Made by a program: the position numbers and the translations under genes
The notes under the pieces: model-generated
Seen by the model: only the letters and a program-made list of their open reading frames with translations
What the model was told of the DNA's origin: nothing
The model's database searches: none
DNA from: Siphlonurus alternatus
Taxonomy: Eukaryota > Arthropoda > Insecta > Ephemeroptera > Siphlonuridae
Reading direction: 5' to 3'
Assembly (NCBI GenBank): GCA_949825025.1
Contig: OX463786.1
Span: forward strand, 8,667,094 to 8,731,093
DNA: 64,000 bases
Part shown: positions 1-11,630 of the stretch, in pieces
Position numbering within the stretch: position 1 is the stretch's first letter
Layout of the letters: every line of letters starts with the position of its first letter

Positions 1-1
1 T

Positions 2-361
2 ATTGATATTAGAAATTCAAACAAAAATTCTCCAAATTTAGAAAATAAAGATAAAAATAATCTCTCAGGTGGTTCTGTATCATTAAATAATTCTAATATG
101 TATCCTTTATGGCCATATTCAAATTATCAATATCCTTATAATTCTCAATACAATCCAAATCCTCAATATCAACCTCAGTATCCAACTTACCCACAAAATC
201 CTCAATATCCTAATTATTTTAATCAATATCCAAATAGTGCTCATAATAAAGTGTTATCTCAGGGTAAAGAAAATCAGGGTAATGAGAAAGAAATTCAGGG
301 TCCTCAGGGTTCACCACAGAATGAAACAAACCAAGGGTATAATCCACTAACAAGTGAATGA
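2..361 (+). CDS. 3' end of an unidentified gene with a Tyr/Pro/Asn/Gln-rich tail
   Basis: The reading frame is open from the first base of the window and ends at a TGA at 359-361, so this is the C-terminal part of a protein whose start lies outside. About 119 residues are visible. The first third is Asn/Ser/Lys-rich; then comes a low-complexity stretch with repeated QYP, NPQYP and PQYPQ-type words (about residues 35-80); then a Gln/Gly/Glu-rich segment with repeated QG steps. There is no recognisable folded domain. Such tails are known from RNA-binding and membrane-trafficking proteins, but I cannot name the family. An internal ATG at 98 is probably not the true start because the frame continues upstream without a stop. 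A chance low-complexity frame is possible, but the biased, repeated Tyr-Pro words argue for real coding sequence. Confidence 0.5.
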   Translation: MDIRNSNKNSPNLENKDKNNLSGGSVSLNNSNMYPLWPYSNYQYPYNSQYNPNPQYQPQYPTYPQNPQYPNYFNQYPNSAHNKVLSQGKENQGNEKEIQGPQGSPQNETNQGYNPLTSE

Positions 362-3119
362 ATTTTTTAATTGTAGTGTACACTATGTAGCAATAGAAAT
401 TATACTACTATGAATGTAGTAAAAAATATAATAAATTCATTTGTAGAGGTAAAATTAAATATTTCAATATGACACATCACATATATCATACTATTCATGA
501 ATATAAAAAGCTATCTAAAAAATATAAATTATATTTAAGAATAGAACTTTTTATTACCAGATTCATTACTGTATAAAAATTTCGATGCAAATATTTTTTT
601 TTGTGAATGACCCCTTTAATAGCGTTAATAAAAATGATTTATATTGTTATCTAGTGTACACTCTTGACCCTACAATTTTTCTCAATGCATGATAATGTGA
701 ATTCTGTTAAACTATGTTGTCTGAAAATTTCCAATGGTGCTCAATGTATATTATGTTAAATATGTTTATGAATTATCATTAAGTCTTATATATAGTTCAG
801 TGCATTAAGTTAAAAAAAAATGTATGTAGAATGCACTAATTGTTTATATAAGTAATTTGTCAATTAAAAATTGCATGCATATGTTATTATTTTTTGGGAA
901 TTATTTGAAAGTGATAATTTGTAATCCATAAATTATGTAATTATTTTGGGTGTTTTTTTGTTGACTTTTTTATGGCAACATTGAAAAAAATCTTTAAATT
1001 AAAAAAAAAAAAAATGGTGCTGTTGTGTCATTTTAATGTTTGGGAATTGTTAGCTTTTATGTTTCTGCCAACTTTTTTACAATGCACAAAAGAATTTGTC
1101 TTTGTATTAAAATAAGATACTTTACGAGTGCTATATAAATAAGATAAGTTCATTATTTTATAATGAAAAATAAACAGCATAAATATATAAATTGATTTAT
1201 TTTTAGGATTGTTTATAATTAATTGATAAATAATAAATCAGGGAAAAAAGAATTATTTTAAATATAAAATACATTAATTTGTACAAACTAGTACCTACTT
1301 GTCTACTTATTTTTACCAAGGTAAAATATTCATTGAATCAATTAATTATTTCAGACATGTATTTTTTGGCATAAAATGTTGACAACAAAGAATTTGTCAA
1401 CAAGTAAATGAATTTAAGGGTAAGATAACACGAAACAGCGATTGTTGTAGTCCCATTTGATTAACATGTAAACCTTAGCAACGTCATAATAATTCTAATT
1501 TTTTTTTTTTTTTTTTAGAAATGGTCCTTAGAAATAGCACCAAAAAAATATAGAAAAAAATTTGAAAACAGTCAGACGGTCCGATTTTTTAAAATTAATT
1601 TCTGAGTTTTGGTCTCCATGGGAAAGCCTTATACTGAAAATTTAAAAAATGGGATCGTCCGATTGTTTTGAAAAAATTTTTGCAAAAAAAAAAAAAAAAA
1701 CAAAAAACAAAACAAAACAGAATTATTATGAGGTTGCTAAGGGGTACATGTATGTTAATCAAATAGGACTACAACAATCAATGTTTCGTGTTATCTTACC
1801 CTTAAATGAATAAATGAAGTTCAGAATTATTAAATTAATTTTTCAAGTGATTGAAATAAAAAATTACATGTTTTCATTACAAATTGATAAATTACATTTT
1901 TATAAGTTCAAAGACTGAACTCCCTGTATTAAAAAATGTGCCATATGATGTAAATAAAATTGCCATAAGTATAATGATAAAAACCATTATAAAAAAATCC
2001 AGTGATGTTCTCATCAAAAGAAGAAGAACTGAATACTGTGAATAATAAGTGTGTGAATTTATTGTACTGTTACATACAATATTGCCATAATGAACACAAT
2101 GATTTTGTACATAAAGGACTGAAATGTACACCTTAGGGCAGCAAATACGTTACCCCTGCTCTATTTATGCCGTGACATCACGCTGTAGTCTATGGACATA
2201 ATGGTGAAGTTGGACTGATGGCTAAACTGTGCTCAATTAACTGTAACTAAAATTAGAAATAAGTGTACGTGTTTCTTGGAGCTGTAACTTCAGCAAATCA
2301 TGGTTCTTGAAAAATGTGTGATTTGCTATTCAATGGTAATTGTGTTTTGTATTAACTGTATTTTTGACTACATTTTTTGAGAGGATTTTGAAATGTAATT
2401 TTTATAAACAAATAAAATAATTTACAGGTATGATATATTTTATTAATAGTATTCCTATTTCCTATATAGTATAAATATTCTTGGAAAAAATAAAAAAAAA
2501 AAAATAAAGTCTTAATTGACACATTTAAAAAAATTCTTTTTTTTTATAAATTTAGGAAATTAAACTAAAAAAGTAAAAAAGCAAATTATAAAAACACGTT
2601 AAAATGCAAAAAAAGTACATCATGTACAATTTTTGTATAAACTAACAGTAAGTTCAGTTGAGTTAGGTGCGGTGACACCTCAGAACTTTCTTTTTTTTTT
2701 TGCTATAAGACTTTAGCCAACTGTTGACATTTTTGTTGTTGTTGTTTGATCAATTTAATTACTCTGCATATATATTACAATATTATATATATAATATAAA
2801 TTTAATATATAATATTGATAAAATTAAGTAAAAGTATATATAAATAATTTTTGAAACGCAAGCTTCCAGCTATAAAAACTTATAAATTATAATATATAAT
2901 AGAGCATATTTATTGCATTGAAGGATTCTTGCCACTAATCGGTGAAATAGTTGGTACTTTTTGTTGCAATCCGCGTACAACTTTGTAAAATATGGAGACT
3001 GTAATATTTTTTAGTGAAATAATTTAATAAAAAATATATCCACAATATTTCCATCTATTAGTGAGGGAGGAAAATTTTCCAAGTCAAGAAGTGTACACTT
3101 TTATCTCTAAATGAAAATA
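362..3119. other. AT-rich intergenic stretch
   Basis: No coding exon could be supported on either strand. It contains A/T homopolymer runs, one foldback element (listed separately), and TA-rich sequence around 2770-2900. The next exon expected for the O-methyltransferase-like gene on the minus strand was looked for here and not found. Confidence 0.6.
1414..1805. mobile_element. Foldback MITE, TTAAGGGTAAGATAAC family, copy 1
   Basis: The outer bases read TTAAGGGTAAGATAACACG at the left and the inverse complement at the right, and the arms stay complementary for about 100 bp with an A/T-rich centre. Flanks AATGAAT (left) and ATGAAT (right) suggest a 6-8 bp target duplication, although the exact element edge is ambiguous. 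No protein is encoded, so it is a non-autonomous element. Related termini occur at 13679-14337 and 24106-24479, with different inner sequence in this copy. Confidence 0.8.
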
Positions 3120-3476
3120 ATTAATGAGGTTGAGCGTGGCGCAATGCATCACATAAGGAATAGCTATGATTCTCTTTACATGATCAATGATGTCAAGCAA
3201 TGTCGAGCGTAGTTAGTACTTGGATGGGTGACCGTTTCAAATAAAAATTATGTTGCTCCCTTCCTAGGACAAATTTAACTCGCTTTCTACCCTTCAGTTT
3301 ATGTGTGGTACCACAGGTTTTCGGTCCATTGATAAGAGGTATCCGTTCTGACTGAGGTTTCCACGGTTCCCTCAGTATCACCTCAGTGAAAGCTAGGACG
3401 CGTTCCGTGGCCACCATCATTTCCCTCCCTTATCCCTACCCATTACCCCGTCTCAAGCTCGAAGCTCATGGAGGTG
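3120..3476 (+). mobile_element. SINE with 5S rRNA-like head, copy 1
   Basis: Positions about 3197-3232 match the 3' half of 5S rRNA, including GTTAGTACTTGGATGGGTGA, which holds the 5S internal control region. A body follows with the core CTGACTGAGGTTTCCACGG and CCCTCAGT, shared with copies at 32721, 52780 (inverted) and 59712 (inverted). The tail region has TCCCTCCCTTATCCCTACCC, also present in the 32.7-kb copy. It ends about 20 bp from an exon of the O-methyltransferase-like gene. The 5S derivation is visible; the family name is not known to me. Confidence 0.7.
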
Positions 3477-3494
3477 TACCCTTGTTAATCTCAC

Positions 3495-3629
3495 CTGCAT
3501 CGATAAATGCGAAGTCGTAAGTGCCCTCCTCTCCGGGAGTACCGATCAGCTCTCTCAGAGAGTTGGCGGCAGGTCCGATCTTCATCTGGATCTTGTGTTC
3601 CACCCCCGCCTCGCGCCAGAACGGACGAC
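3495..3629 (-). CDS. O-methyltransferase-like exon, mid-domain
   Basis: This is a 135-nt exon after acceptor TGTTCTAG, with donor GTGAGATT. It continues the previous exon in frame with RPFWREAGVEHKI and ends at FAFIDA, matching the order and spacing of COMTD1 and other class I O-methyltransferases. Confidence 0.65.
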
Positions 3630-4440
3630 CTAGAACACGGGACACACAAGTTTTATCATGCAGTACTCACGGAATGGGGAGGTTTAGAACCTTAGACCCC
3701 CCTTTCCTCCCTTTGTTAAGGTGCCAGGGCAAAATACAAAATACCATTTAGGGGGTGGGTTGGTTGACCATCTTGTACCCACCTTTCATATATTAAGGAG
3801 GGGGCGCGGGAGGGTGGGGGGGGGAGTCATAAAATAAAAATTAGCTTTATTACGCGGTGATATTTAGGCAAAATTTAACTTTTAATTTTTCTAAATTAAT
3901 TTTAATTATGTATTTTTTTTTTAAATTTTTTAAATGTTCGATTTTGTTGTTGTTTATTTAAATATTAAACAAAACAAACAAAAACAGCAAAATAAAAAAA
4001 AAAAAGAGAAAAGAAGAAAAAGAGTGATTTATTTATGGTTTAATATTAAAATTCTCTATTATAAATTTGTAATAAAAGAAAATCATTTTAAGTTTTAAGA
4101 ATTAAGTCTAGTATCATTGCAAATGACGTTAGACGTACGCATATTATACTGTATTTTTTTTTACTCTTTTCCATAATATATGTAGAACCTGTCTATACTC
4201 ACAGAAGTATTATATTATATAAAAGCTGTTGACAGCTAGGAACGGAGAGCAGACGGGAAAAGACGGAACCCATTCACCCTACAGTACATCATCAGTACTT
4301 TATGGTACCCAAAAACTCTTTAAGATGAGAATAAGGAGACTGGAGTATGCATGAAGTTAGGAAAAGATTTGGAGCATTACAGTACAATACAGTTATTGTT
4401 TACCAGTTAATCCACCAATCCATTCACCAGAACAACTCAC

Positions 4441-4676
4441 CAACAGGTATAAACTGGTCACTGACGTCACAGGCGACCACTTTTCCATGCTCAGGTATGC
4501 AGATTCCGGCTGCCAGGGCACTGAGACCCGTGTAAACTCCGACATCAAGTACCTTCACTGCACCCAGGGTCCGCATGAACATCATGTTTAGAGATAGGAC
4601 CTCGGGACGTCCCATCATCATGCAGTAAGGTTGTTTCATCGTAGCTTCAATTAGACCGAGCATCGGACCAGGCAGG
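4441..4676 (-). CDS. O-methyltransferase-like exon, SAM-binding part
   Basis: This is a 236-nt exon between acceptor TTTCCCCAG and donor GTGAGTTG. It encodes about 78 residues starting LPGPMLGLIEA, with motif I VLDVGVYTGLSALA. The coding sequence contains one CRE octamer at 4462-4469. Confidence 0.65.
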
Positions 4677-4688
4677 CTGGGGAAATAT

Positions 4689-5162
4689 AGTCAAATTAAT
4701 TTGATATCTCACCGGAATTGAACCTCCATAGAGGCTTCAAGTCAGCTGATTTTACGGTGTTCCCATCGTCCTATATATATGTAAAAAAAACTTGAAATTA
4801 ATTTTTAGCATTAAAGAAATTTTTAGAGGAAAATAAGCACATTATAAGAAGACCCCTAAATGGGGGTGCAATGGGGGGTATAGGAGATGGTTTCAAATTA
4901 ATAGCTTTAATAGTATAGTTATTGAGAAAAAATTTAATTTTTCTAACATGGTGGCTTATGGAAAAAAAATTCCAACGGGGAACACGTACTTGAAGCCTCT
5001 ATTCGTATTTTGAAATTTTACAGCTGCATGCATGGAGGTTTAATTGTAAAAAAGCTGACTTGATTGCAAAATTTAGATTATGATAAAGAATTAATTATAA
5101 TAAGGCCAGAAATTTCTCACTTTCGGTTCTATTTCCAGCGGGAATATAAAAATAATTTGACT
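4689..5162. mobile_element. Foldback element, GTCAAATTAATTTGATAT family, copy 1
   Basis: The left edge AGTCAAATTAATTTGATAT is mirrored at the right edge near 5143-5162. The inner arms also pair: a segment with GAACCTCCATAGAGGCTTCA and its separated complement near 4993-5045. It lies in the intron immediately upstream of an O-methyltransferase exon. Relatives are at 44409-44617 and 45238-45424. Confidence 0.6.
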
Positions 5163-5217
5163 CATCTAGTTGGTAAATAATTATAAAAACATAATAAATA
5201 TTGTCAACTTAAGACTT

Positions 5218-5358
5218 AAGCCGGTATATATTACACGATACAATTTTTGTAACTATAGCATACAATTTTTCCTTTCAAGAAAACTTGAACTCCATTTGTT
5301 TGTATGGAGATGAAATTTTCTTGCAAGGAAAAATTGTATGTAAAATTGTATATATATA
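5218..5358. mobile_element. Short foldback element, GATACAATTTTTGTAA family
   Basis: Inverted arms carry CATACAATTTTTCCTT and its complement around a centre with CTTGAACTCCATTTGTTT. A clear relative lies at 8930-9050. Confidence 0.6.
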
Positions 5359-6198
5359 TCAATCAATAAAATTATTCAAATATATATCGAGTTCATCTTA
5401 TGATCCGCGCTATATATTGCATGCATAATAATATACATATAATATATAATTATGAATATATATAATTATCATATTTACATAAATAACCATTCAAAATAAC
5501 GTACGTCTTTAAAAAAAATAATAAGATGTTCAAAACGTATGTATGTTTTAAAGTTGAAATTATCAATCGCTTATATTTTGCATGCTTGTATAGGTATTGA
5601 GTATTGGGTTTTCACGAAGCTCTCAAAATGTTGGTCAAATTTTTGGCCATAAGACGCGGACCTCTCTAATAATATTGTCTATATATAATCTCATATATTG
5701 TTTTATTTTTAAGATACCATCTCATGATTTACAACAGTCTTTAAAACTGAAGTTTCTACTTCTTTCGATGATGCTGTTTTTGTATCGATCGCTTCAACTA
5801 TGCTTCAATAGCATTGAATGAATGCTTTCGCCATTATCGGGTGAATTTTTAATTATTTCTTGGACACACACTCTCGTCTTGTATGGTCTTTGATCCGAAT
5901 CTCTGACTTCAAATGTTAATTATTCAGAATGTTATCTGTCCTTTGTCCCTAACAAAGTTCAGTGTTTAAAAATTCGTACGCAAAAACAAAAAGTTCAAAC
6001 TTTATCCGATAGGTGGCTCAGTAAAATAAGAATGTGCTTATTCCATTATTTGTATCATCACTTACGTATTAAATGGATCAAATTTCCATTAATTTTTAAT
6101 ATTTTGTTCTTGATCGAGTTACATTTTAATAAAAAAAATGGAATTAGAATTAAAAGTATGTAATACAAATTAAGTATTTTTCTTCATGCCTTTCAACG

Positions 6199-6271
6199 GG
6201 TCCTGTGGCGCAATGGATAACGCGTCTGACTACGGATCAGAAGATTCCAGGTTCGAATCCTGGCAGGATCG
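6199..6271 (+). tRNA. tRNA-Arg (anticodon ACG)
   Basis: The sequence folds as a complete cloverleaf: acceptor GGTCCTG pairs with CAGGATC plus discriminator G; the D-arm contains TGGCGCAATGG (box A); the anticodon arm is TCTGA-CTACGGA-TCAGA giving anticodon ACG; the T-arm GGTTCGAATCC is a perfect box B. It closely follows the well-known animal tRNA-Arg(ACG). There is no intron. A T-run terminator follows at 6278-6283. It reads Arg CGU and, after A34 deamination to inosine, CGC and CGA. Confidence 0.95.
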
Positions 6272-6277
6272 CTCAAC

Positions 6278-6283
6278 TTTTTT
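6278..6283 (+). terminator. Pol III T-run terminator of tRNA-Arg
   Basis: A run of six T lies seven bases after the mature tRNA 3' end, the usual arrangement for RNA polymerase III termination. Confidence 0.8.
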
Positions 6284-7488
6284 CCTTTCATTTTTATTTT
6301 TTTTTAACTTTCACCACAGAACCCATAAAAATTTATAATCATTATATTATAAAATGAAAGCGTTTGGTTTTCCCGGAGAAAAAGATTACTTGACATAGAA
6401 GCACTAAACATATAACATATATTATATATTACTAGACATATATATTACTTGACATATAACACTAGATATTATAATTGTTATTAAATTTATCATGCATGCA
6501 TGCATTTTTTGCGGAAAACTACAGTATATGTGATTTTTTTACAAAATAAATTTGTTTTTCAGCAAGGTCCTTTTTTTTATATTATATAATTATATTATCA
6601 ACCTTATTACGTAAAATTTAAAAAAATAAAAACACCTAGCATTTCACAATTTTCTCATTTAATTATTTATTTGACCTTGATAACAATATAAATACCTGGT
6701 TGAATTATTCAAGCTGTACACACGAAATGGCTCATTCATATCAAATCTTGGATATTTGTGAACATTCTGATCTCTCGCCATAATTTCAATAAGACCGGAG
6801 GAACCGCAAATTTCTTGAAAATTTCGCTACGATTGCGTACAGTGAACAGCTGACTGCTTACTAGCGGTACAGTTACAAACAAGAATATTGCAACACTTAC
6901 GTTATCGCCTGGGGCGGAGCTTTATCCGAGTCATTGCCGTTTTGTGGCGTATATATGTGCATGTTTTGTTATATTGGGGAATTTCTAATGGTATAATATT
7001 TGTATGACAAAATCTTCAACTTATTTTTCCCTATATATAGTCTTAATTATTTAAATCAAGAATTCAACGTACAGAATTAATTAATTATTTAGAATAAAAA
7101 ATTCTGCATGTATTTTTTGGAGTTATATATTTTATGCGTGATTTTAATCTCACAGTTTAATTAATTTTTTTGGAAAGTACCAAGTCCTAAGTCAGCATTA
7201 AGCCATATAAATTAAGTCAGCTAGGTCATTGAACTGAAGGCTAAAAGTTATACGTTCGATCGATCGCTGCAATATATGCAAATAAATTATATAAAAGCTG
7301 CAATTAATGCACTCTCCGTGGTATTTGCTGACACGCGCGGGTGCATATATTATTATATTATATGTGTTGAGCAATGTAAAACTTACTTGTTATTATAGCT
7401 GCATGTCACATTTCAACCAAAAAAAGTAATTTGCAATTAAAGTATACGTCAATATAATCGGTTTCGAATAAATTAATTGTAATTATAT

Positions 7489-7493
<5 letters not shown>

Positions 7494-7541
<48 letters not shown>
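7494..7541. repeat. (TA)n microsatellite
   Basis: An almost pure TA dinucleotide array of about 48 bp. Confidence 0.9.
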
Positions 7542-7543
<2 letters not shown>

Positions 7544-8929
7544 AAATTGTAAAATATACAAATAAATCTCGAATCCTCATTTAATTAAATAAGTCTTGTC
7601 CCGTATAATTAAATATCACGTTACATAATGTAACATGATTATTAATAATATATAACGTATCTATATATTATATTATTACTTACGCTAAACGCGCTGAACG
7701 CGGGTATGCATATTAAATATAATTTTTGACTGCAATAATTGAATTATTAAATTTATGTATAAAAATGACACTAAATTAATTAATACGATGCAATATGACT
7801 GAAAATAAAACAATTAAATTTCTTTGTTTATTTTTTTTTTAGATTTTTTGGGTTGACTTAATTAAAAAATATGCGAGATATGTCTCAAAAATTAAATATC
7901 AGTTTTGTGTGTCATAATTATACGGTTTACGTGTTATAAAATATTAAGGTGTATATTATTATAGCACTTCGAATATATTATGCTATAAATAAGTTTATTA
8001 AAAAGATGCAAATTAATAATTTATAAGTAACGTATAATAATATTATAAAGAACTTAAAAGAACATTTAATAATTATATAAAATATATTATAATTTATAAG
8101 AATTGAAATTTTAAGGGCCGGCCGGGGAACTTGAATTTCTATTAATATTGTGTATATTTAATTAAAAAAAAAAAAAAAAAAAAAAAAATGAAATCATGAG
8201 AAATTCAACAAATTTAACTAAAATGCATAAATTGAATAATATATCAAATAATGTAAATCTTTGATGCAGTCATACAATTTTAATACATAATGCTCAAATT
8301 GAGGGTGACTCAAAAAGGGGATCCCATTCACTAAGTGTTAATTAATTAAGTCACCCAAAAATAAAGTAAAATTTATCAGATATTTTACACACAATAAAAT
8401 AAAATACTTCGTGAAAGTATCATATTATATATATGGTATTACCATGACGGCATGCAATGATATTAATTAATTGTTACAATCTTTGTGTTTTTCCTGATAA
8501 ACAGGAAACTTTATTATTGTTTTTCCCTAACATGTATGTCAACATATTGTTTAATTGTCATGAACTGATAAGATAAGAGAGAGGAAAGGTAACAACTAGA
8601 TGGCAAATTATTATTTTTCCTGGTCTTCATAAATAGTTCATTATCGCGGGTGTGCATATATGCATTTGGGTAATAAAATGCTATATCATACAGTTCAGTG
8701 TTCTTGGGCTTATAATATATATTACAAGAAGTATTGATATTTAAAAGTGTTTTTATACTGTCATTTTTTTTAATCTTTTGTAAATTATTTACCCATAATA
8801 TGTAAAAAAAAAACTGACATTTCCCGCGCGTTCACAAGATTTTCAAACTCGATCGAAATACAAGTCATAAAAGAAGTTTGGCAGAAATAATTATGATTTA
8901 TAATTATTATTTAAAATGTTAAGACGGTA

Positions 8930-9050
8930 TTTGTCACAATACAATTTTTCTAATCATTGCATATACATACAATTTTTCCTTACAATAAAAATTCAACTCC
9001 ATTTGTTTTCTTGTAAGGAAAAATCATTATATGCAAAATTGTATCATGTA
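8930..9050. mobile_element. Short foldback element, GATACAATTTTTGTAA family, second copy
   Basis: It has the same arms as 5218-5358 (ACAATTTTTCCTTAC and its complement) around TTCAACTCCATTTG, with small divergence. Confidence 0.6.
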
Positions 9051-9120
9051 ATATATATATAGAGACTATAAAGACTTTACGCATATAATAAACTTAATAA
9101 AGTGCATGTTTTATTAGCCA

Positions 9121-9390
9121 GGGATCGGATGCGGATGCAAATGCAAAGATGCACACGGATGCGCAAAAATGGGCTTGCATCCGCATTCGTGCATCCCAGA
9201 TGCACGGGAAAAAATTAATGCATCTGGATGCGCATCCCAGATGCACGAGAAAAAATTAATGCATCTGGATGCGCATCCCAGATGCATGAAAAATAAATTT
9301 GCATCCGGATGCGCATCCATGGATGCACGAAAAATTCATTTGCATCTGGATGCGCATCTTGGATGCACGAAAAAAACGCGTGTATCCGGT
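9121..9390. repeat. Minisatellite, 40-41 bp unit, about 5-6 copies
   Basis: The units share GGATGCGCATCC followed by AGATGCACGA and an A/T-rich spacer. Unit starts fall at about 9226, 9267, 9307 and 9348, with degenerate units before and after. Each unit contains a nested palindrome around TGCGCA. The array leaves both strands open, but the repeated His/Asp/Ala/Cys words are an effect of the repeat and not evidence of a gene. Confidence 0.85.
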
Positions 9391-10054
9391 CCCTGTAAAA
9401 ATAAGGGCTTTAAATCGATTTACTAAAATTGAAGCTAAAATTAAATCATAAAGGATCGAGATTTATAAAAATAAAACAAAAGTATTATTAGTGGACTCCC
9501 TTCTTTGGTGTTTTATTACTGGTCCAAATACATTTTCTTACATTAAACTTAATTACAATTAAAGGGAAGAAATAAACAACTTAATAGATTGACAATTAAA
9601 AAAAAATTAATGAAAGAAATGCACAAATATGATAATTGATTATTATAAACAAAGCTTAGTGCAATATATTTTGATTTTAATAGAAATTAATTAATTTGAT
9701 TTTGATTTTTTTTTTTTTTTTTTTTTACTAAGCTATGTTTATAAAGAAGGCACTTTATACATTTTTTTTTTAATTTCATCACATTTATATATTTTTTTAA
9801 TAATAAAAGAGTCCTTGCCCTATCAAAATGTATCAATTGTTTGTTCAATAAAGGTCAGTTTTCTATTATAGTTTACATAAAATAACAGCATTATTACCAT
9901 AATGACTTTGTTTATTTTGAATCCCCTAGTTCTCTTAATTATATTGTACACTCCATGAAAAATTAAATGTCTAATTAACCAATGTATTAACCCTAGCATT
10001 ACCAATATGGGAAGGAGGGGAGAAGGGCGAAACGACCCACCTCTCTTTTAATTA

Positions 10055-10384
10055 AATGGAGTATCAACCTCATTTTTTTTTTTAATTGCAGAAATGGATA
10101 GAGGGTGCAAAGTTATGCTACCCTGATTTTTTTTCAGATTTTTTAGAGCCCGGGAACTATTTTTAAAAAAATTATTGAAAGTCCTTTTTGTGACGTCACG
10201 AGACGCCGCTCCTTAAGAAAAAGATAGGACTTGCCGCCTCGTGACGTCACAAAAAGGACTTCCAATAATTTTTTAAAAATAGTTCCCGAGCTCTAAAAAA
10301 TTTGAAAAAAATCAGGGCAGCATAACTTTGCACGCTCTATCCATTTCTGCAATAAAAAAAAAAAAATGATGTCGATACTCCATT
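10055..10384. mobile_element. Foldback MITE, GCAGAAATGGATAGAGGGTG family with two CREs
   Basis: Long arms, about 140 bp each, begin AATGGAGTATC at the left and end in its complement. They continue through GCAGAAATGGATAGAGGGTG and TTTTAGAGCCCGGGAACT. The loop is short and GC-richer and carries TGACGTCA at 10191-10198 and 10242-10249. Relatives are at 12936, 20060, 22305, 25622 and 58447. Confidence 0.85.
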
Positions 10385-11090
10385 AGGAGAAAAAAAATGT
10401 GAAACAACTAATTAATCTTTAGTTAGCCAAGTTACAATATTTCCGCAAATAATAATAAAAAATGTGAGCAGAAAAAAAAATAAAAAAGTTAAGAATAGGG
10501 ATTTAAATAATGGGTTGTTTGACCTCCCCCCCCCCCCCCTTCTGTATAGCATGGGACAAAAGAGACCGACCTTAATTGGTAATACTAGAAGCATATAGCC
10601 AAATCATCCATTTTTATTTGTTTATTTGAATAGCTGGTACACATACACAAGGTCATGAACTTTGGAGAGGATCATACAAATTAGTAGCCTAAATATTAAA
10701 CATTATTAGCGTATGAAGTAAATTCACCTCAAATTCTATAATTTATTTTATAATGACCATATTAATATAAATGTGAAAATATTAAAAATTATATTCTAAA
10801 AATTAATTATCAAGAGTCAGAGTTATGAGTTTTGTACTGTTATTAACATAGTATTGATTATAATATTGGTAACTGTTTTAATTATTGTTTTACTATATTA
10901 TATGCATTTCTGCAACGAGTTATTATTTAGAAATACATATACACATATTGTGTTATACTGTATAATTATAAGAGCATTAATATGGTTGATAATATATGCA
11001 ATAAATGGACGGCTTTTATTTATTATTATTTAATATATGCTCAGTTTTAATAAATTTAGAATTTTTGATATAAATTACATAGTAGCATTG

Positions 11091-11630
11091 TTGCTATGTA
11101 CACTCATGGCTTTGTAAAATTTTCCACTTAATTGTAGCCTTGTTAATAACCAGCATGCCGTGTGTTATTCTTACCAAAGTCTTCTACTCACAATGGTTGT
11201 AACAAACCATTGTTTATGTCTGTCGCATGAAGCCTTTTTCATTGTTAAACATGGAACGACGTAGTGCCTAATTTTGCCACCAGAGCAGAGAACGTAATGG
11301 CATTCACTACGTTTACATGATGGTGTTTAATACGGATCCGTTGACGACGGATAATGTTATTCTTATGAGGCGGCGTCAACAGATACGTATTAGTATTAAA
11401 CACCGTCATGTAAACGTAGTAATTGTTGGCGCTACGCAACCGCTTCAACTTCATAATTAACGGTCATTTTCCATAAGTTAACATGTAAATCAACAACTGT
11501 CCCATGTTTTTCCTTTCACGCGACAGACATTACATAACAATACTTTGTTTACCAACAACGAGCAGAAGACTTTGATTCTTACAGGGAATGGTGATTAACA
11601 AGGCCGCAAAGAGAAATTTTTCGAGGCAAC
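11091..11630. mobile_element. Compound foldback element
   Basis: The outer arms pair (GCCTTGTTAATAACCA on the left with TGGTGATTAACAAGGC on the right; CTGTCGCATGAA with TTCACGCGACAG). Between them an inner pair holds ACTACGTTTACATGATGGTG and the complement of its near-copy. The same outer family appears, shorter, at 43090-43210. No coding capacity is evident. Confidence 0.65.

Larger units (their letters stand above)
3495..4676 (-). pseudogene. COMTD1-like O-methyltransferase, two exons, probably a broken gene
   Basis: Two minus-strand exons join in frame: 4676-4441 and 3629-3495. The first ends in a split Gly codon at donor GTGAGT; the second follows acceptor TGTTCTAG. The protein reads through the SAM-binding motif VLDVGVYTG (usually [LI]D[IL]GT[FY]TG), then a segment ending VACDVSDQF, then across the junction VGRPFWREAGVEHKI, and it ends in FAFIDA, where the family has the metal/SAM-site DADK. 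This is the class I, caffeoyl-CoA/COMT-like O-methyltransferase fold of COMTD1, a membrane-anchored methyltransferase that uses SAM. The family is normally about 260 residues; only about 123 are here. No N-terminal exon and no C-terminal exon was found on either side. A foldback element ends about 12 bp upstream of the first acceptor and a SINE abuts the last donor. It may be a live gene with distant exons, but a disrupted copy looks more likely. Confidence 0.6.

Noticed and set aside
3507..3751. Plus-strand frames of 62 and 76 codons
   Set aside because: Antisense to the O-methyltransferase-like exon.
7494..7541. TA array as a possible origin or promoter element
   Set aside because: A plain dinucleotide microsatellite with nothing around it to support a function.
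9114..9426. Two overlapping open frames rich in His/Cys/Ala/Asp, one on each strand
   Set aside because: Both are translations of the 40-41 bp minisatellite; the periodic sequence has no stops by chance.
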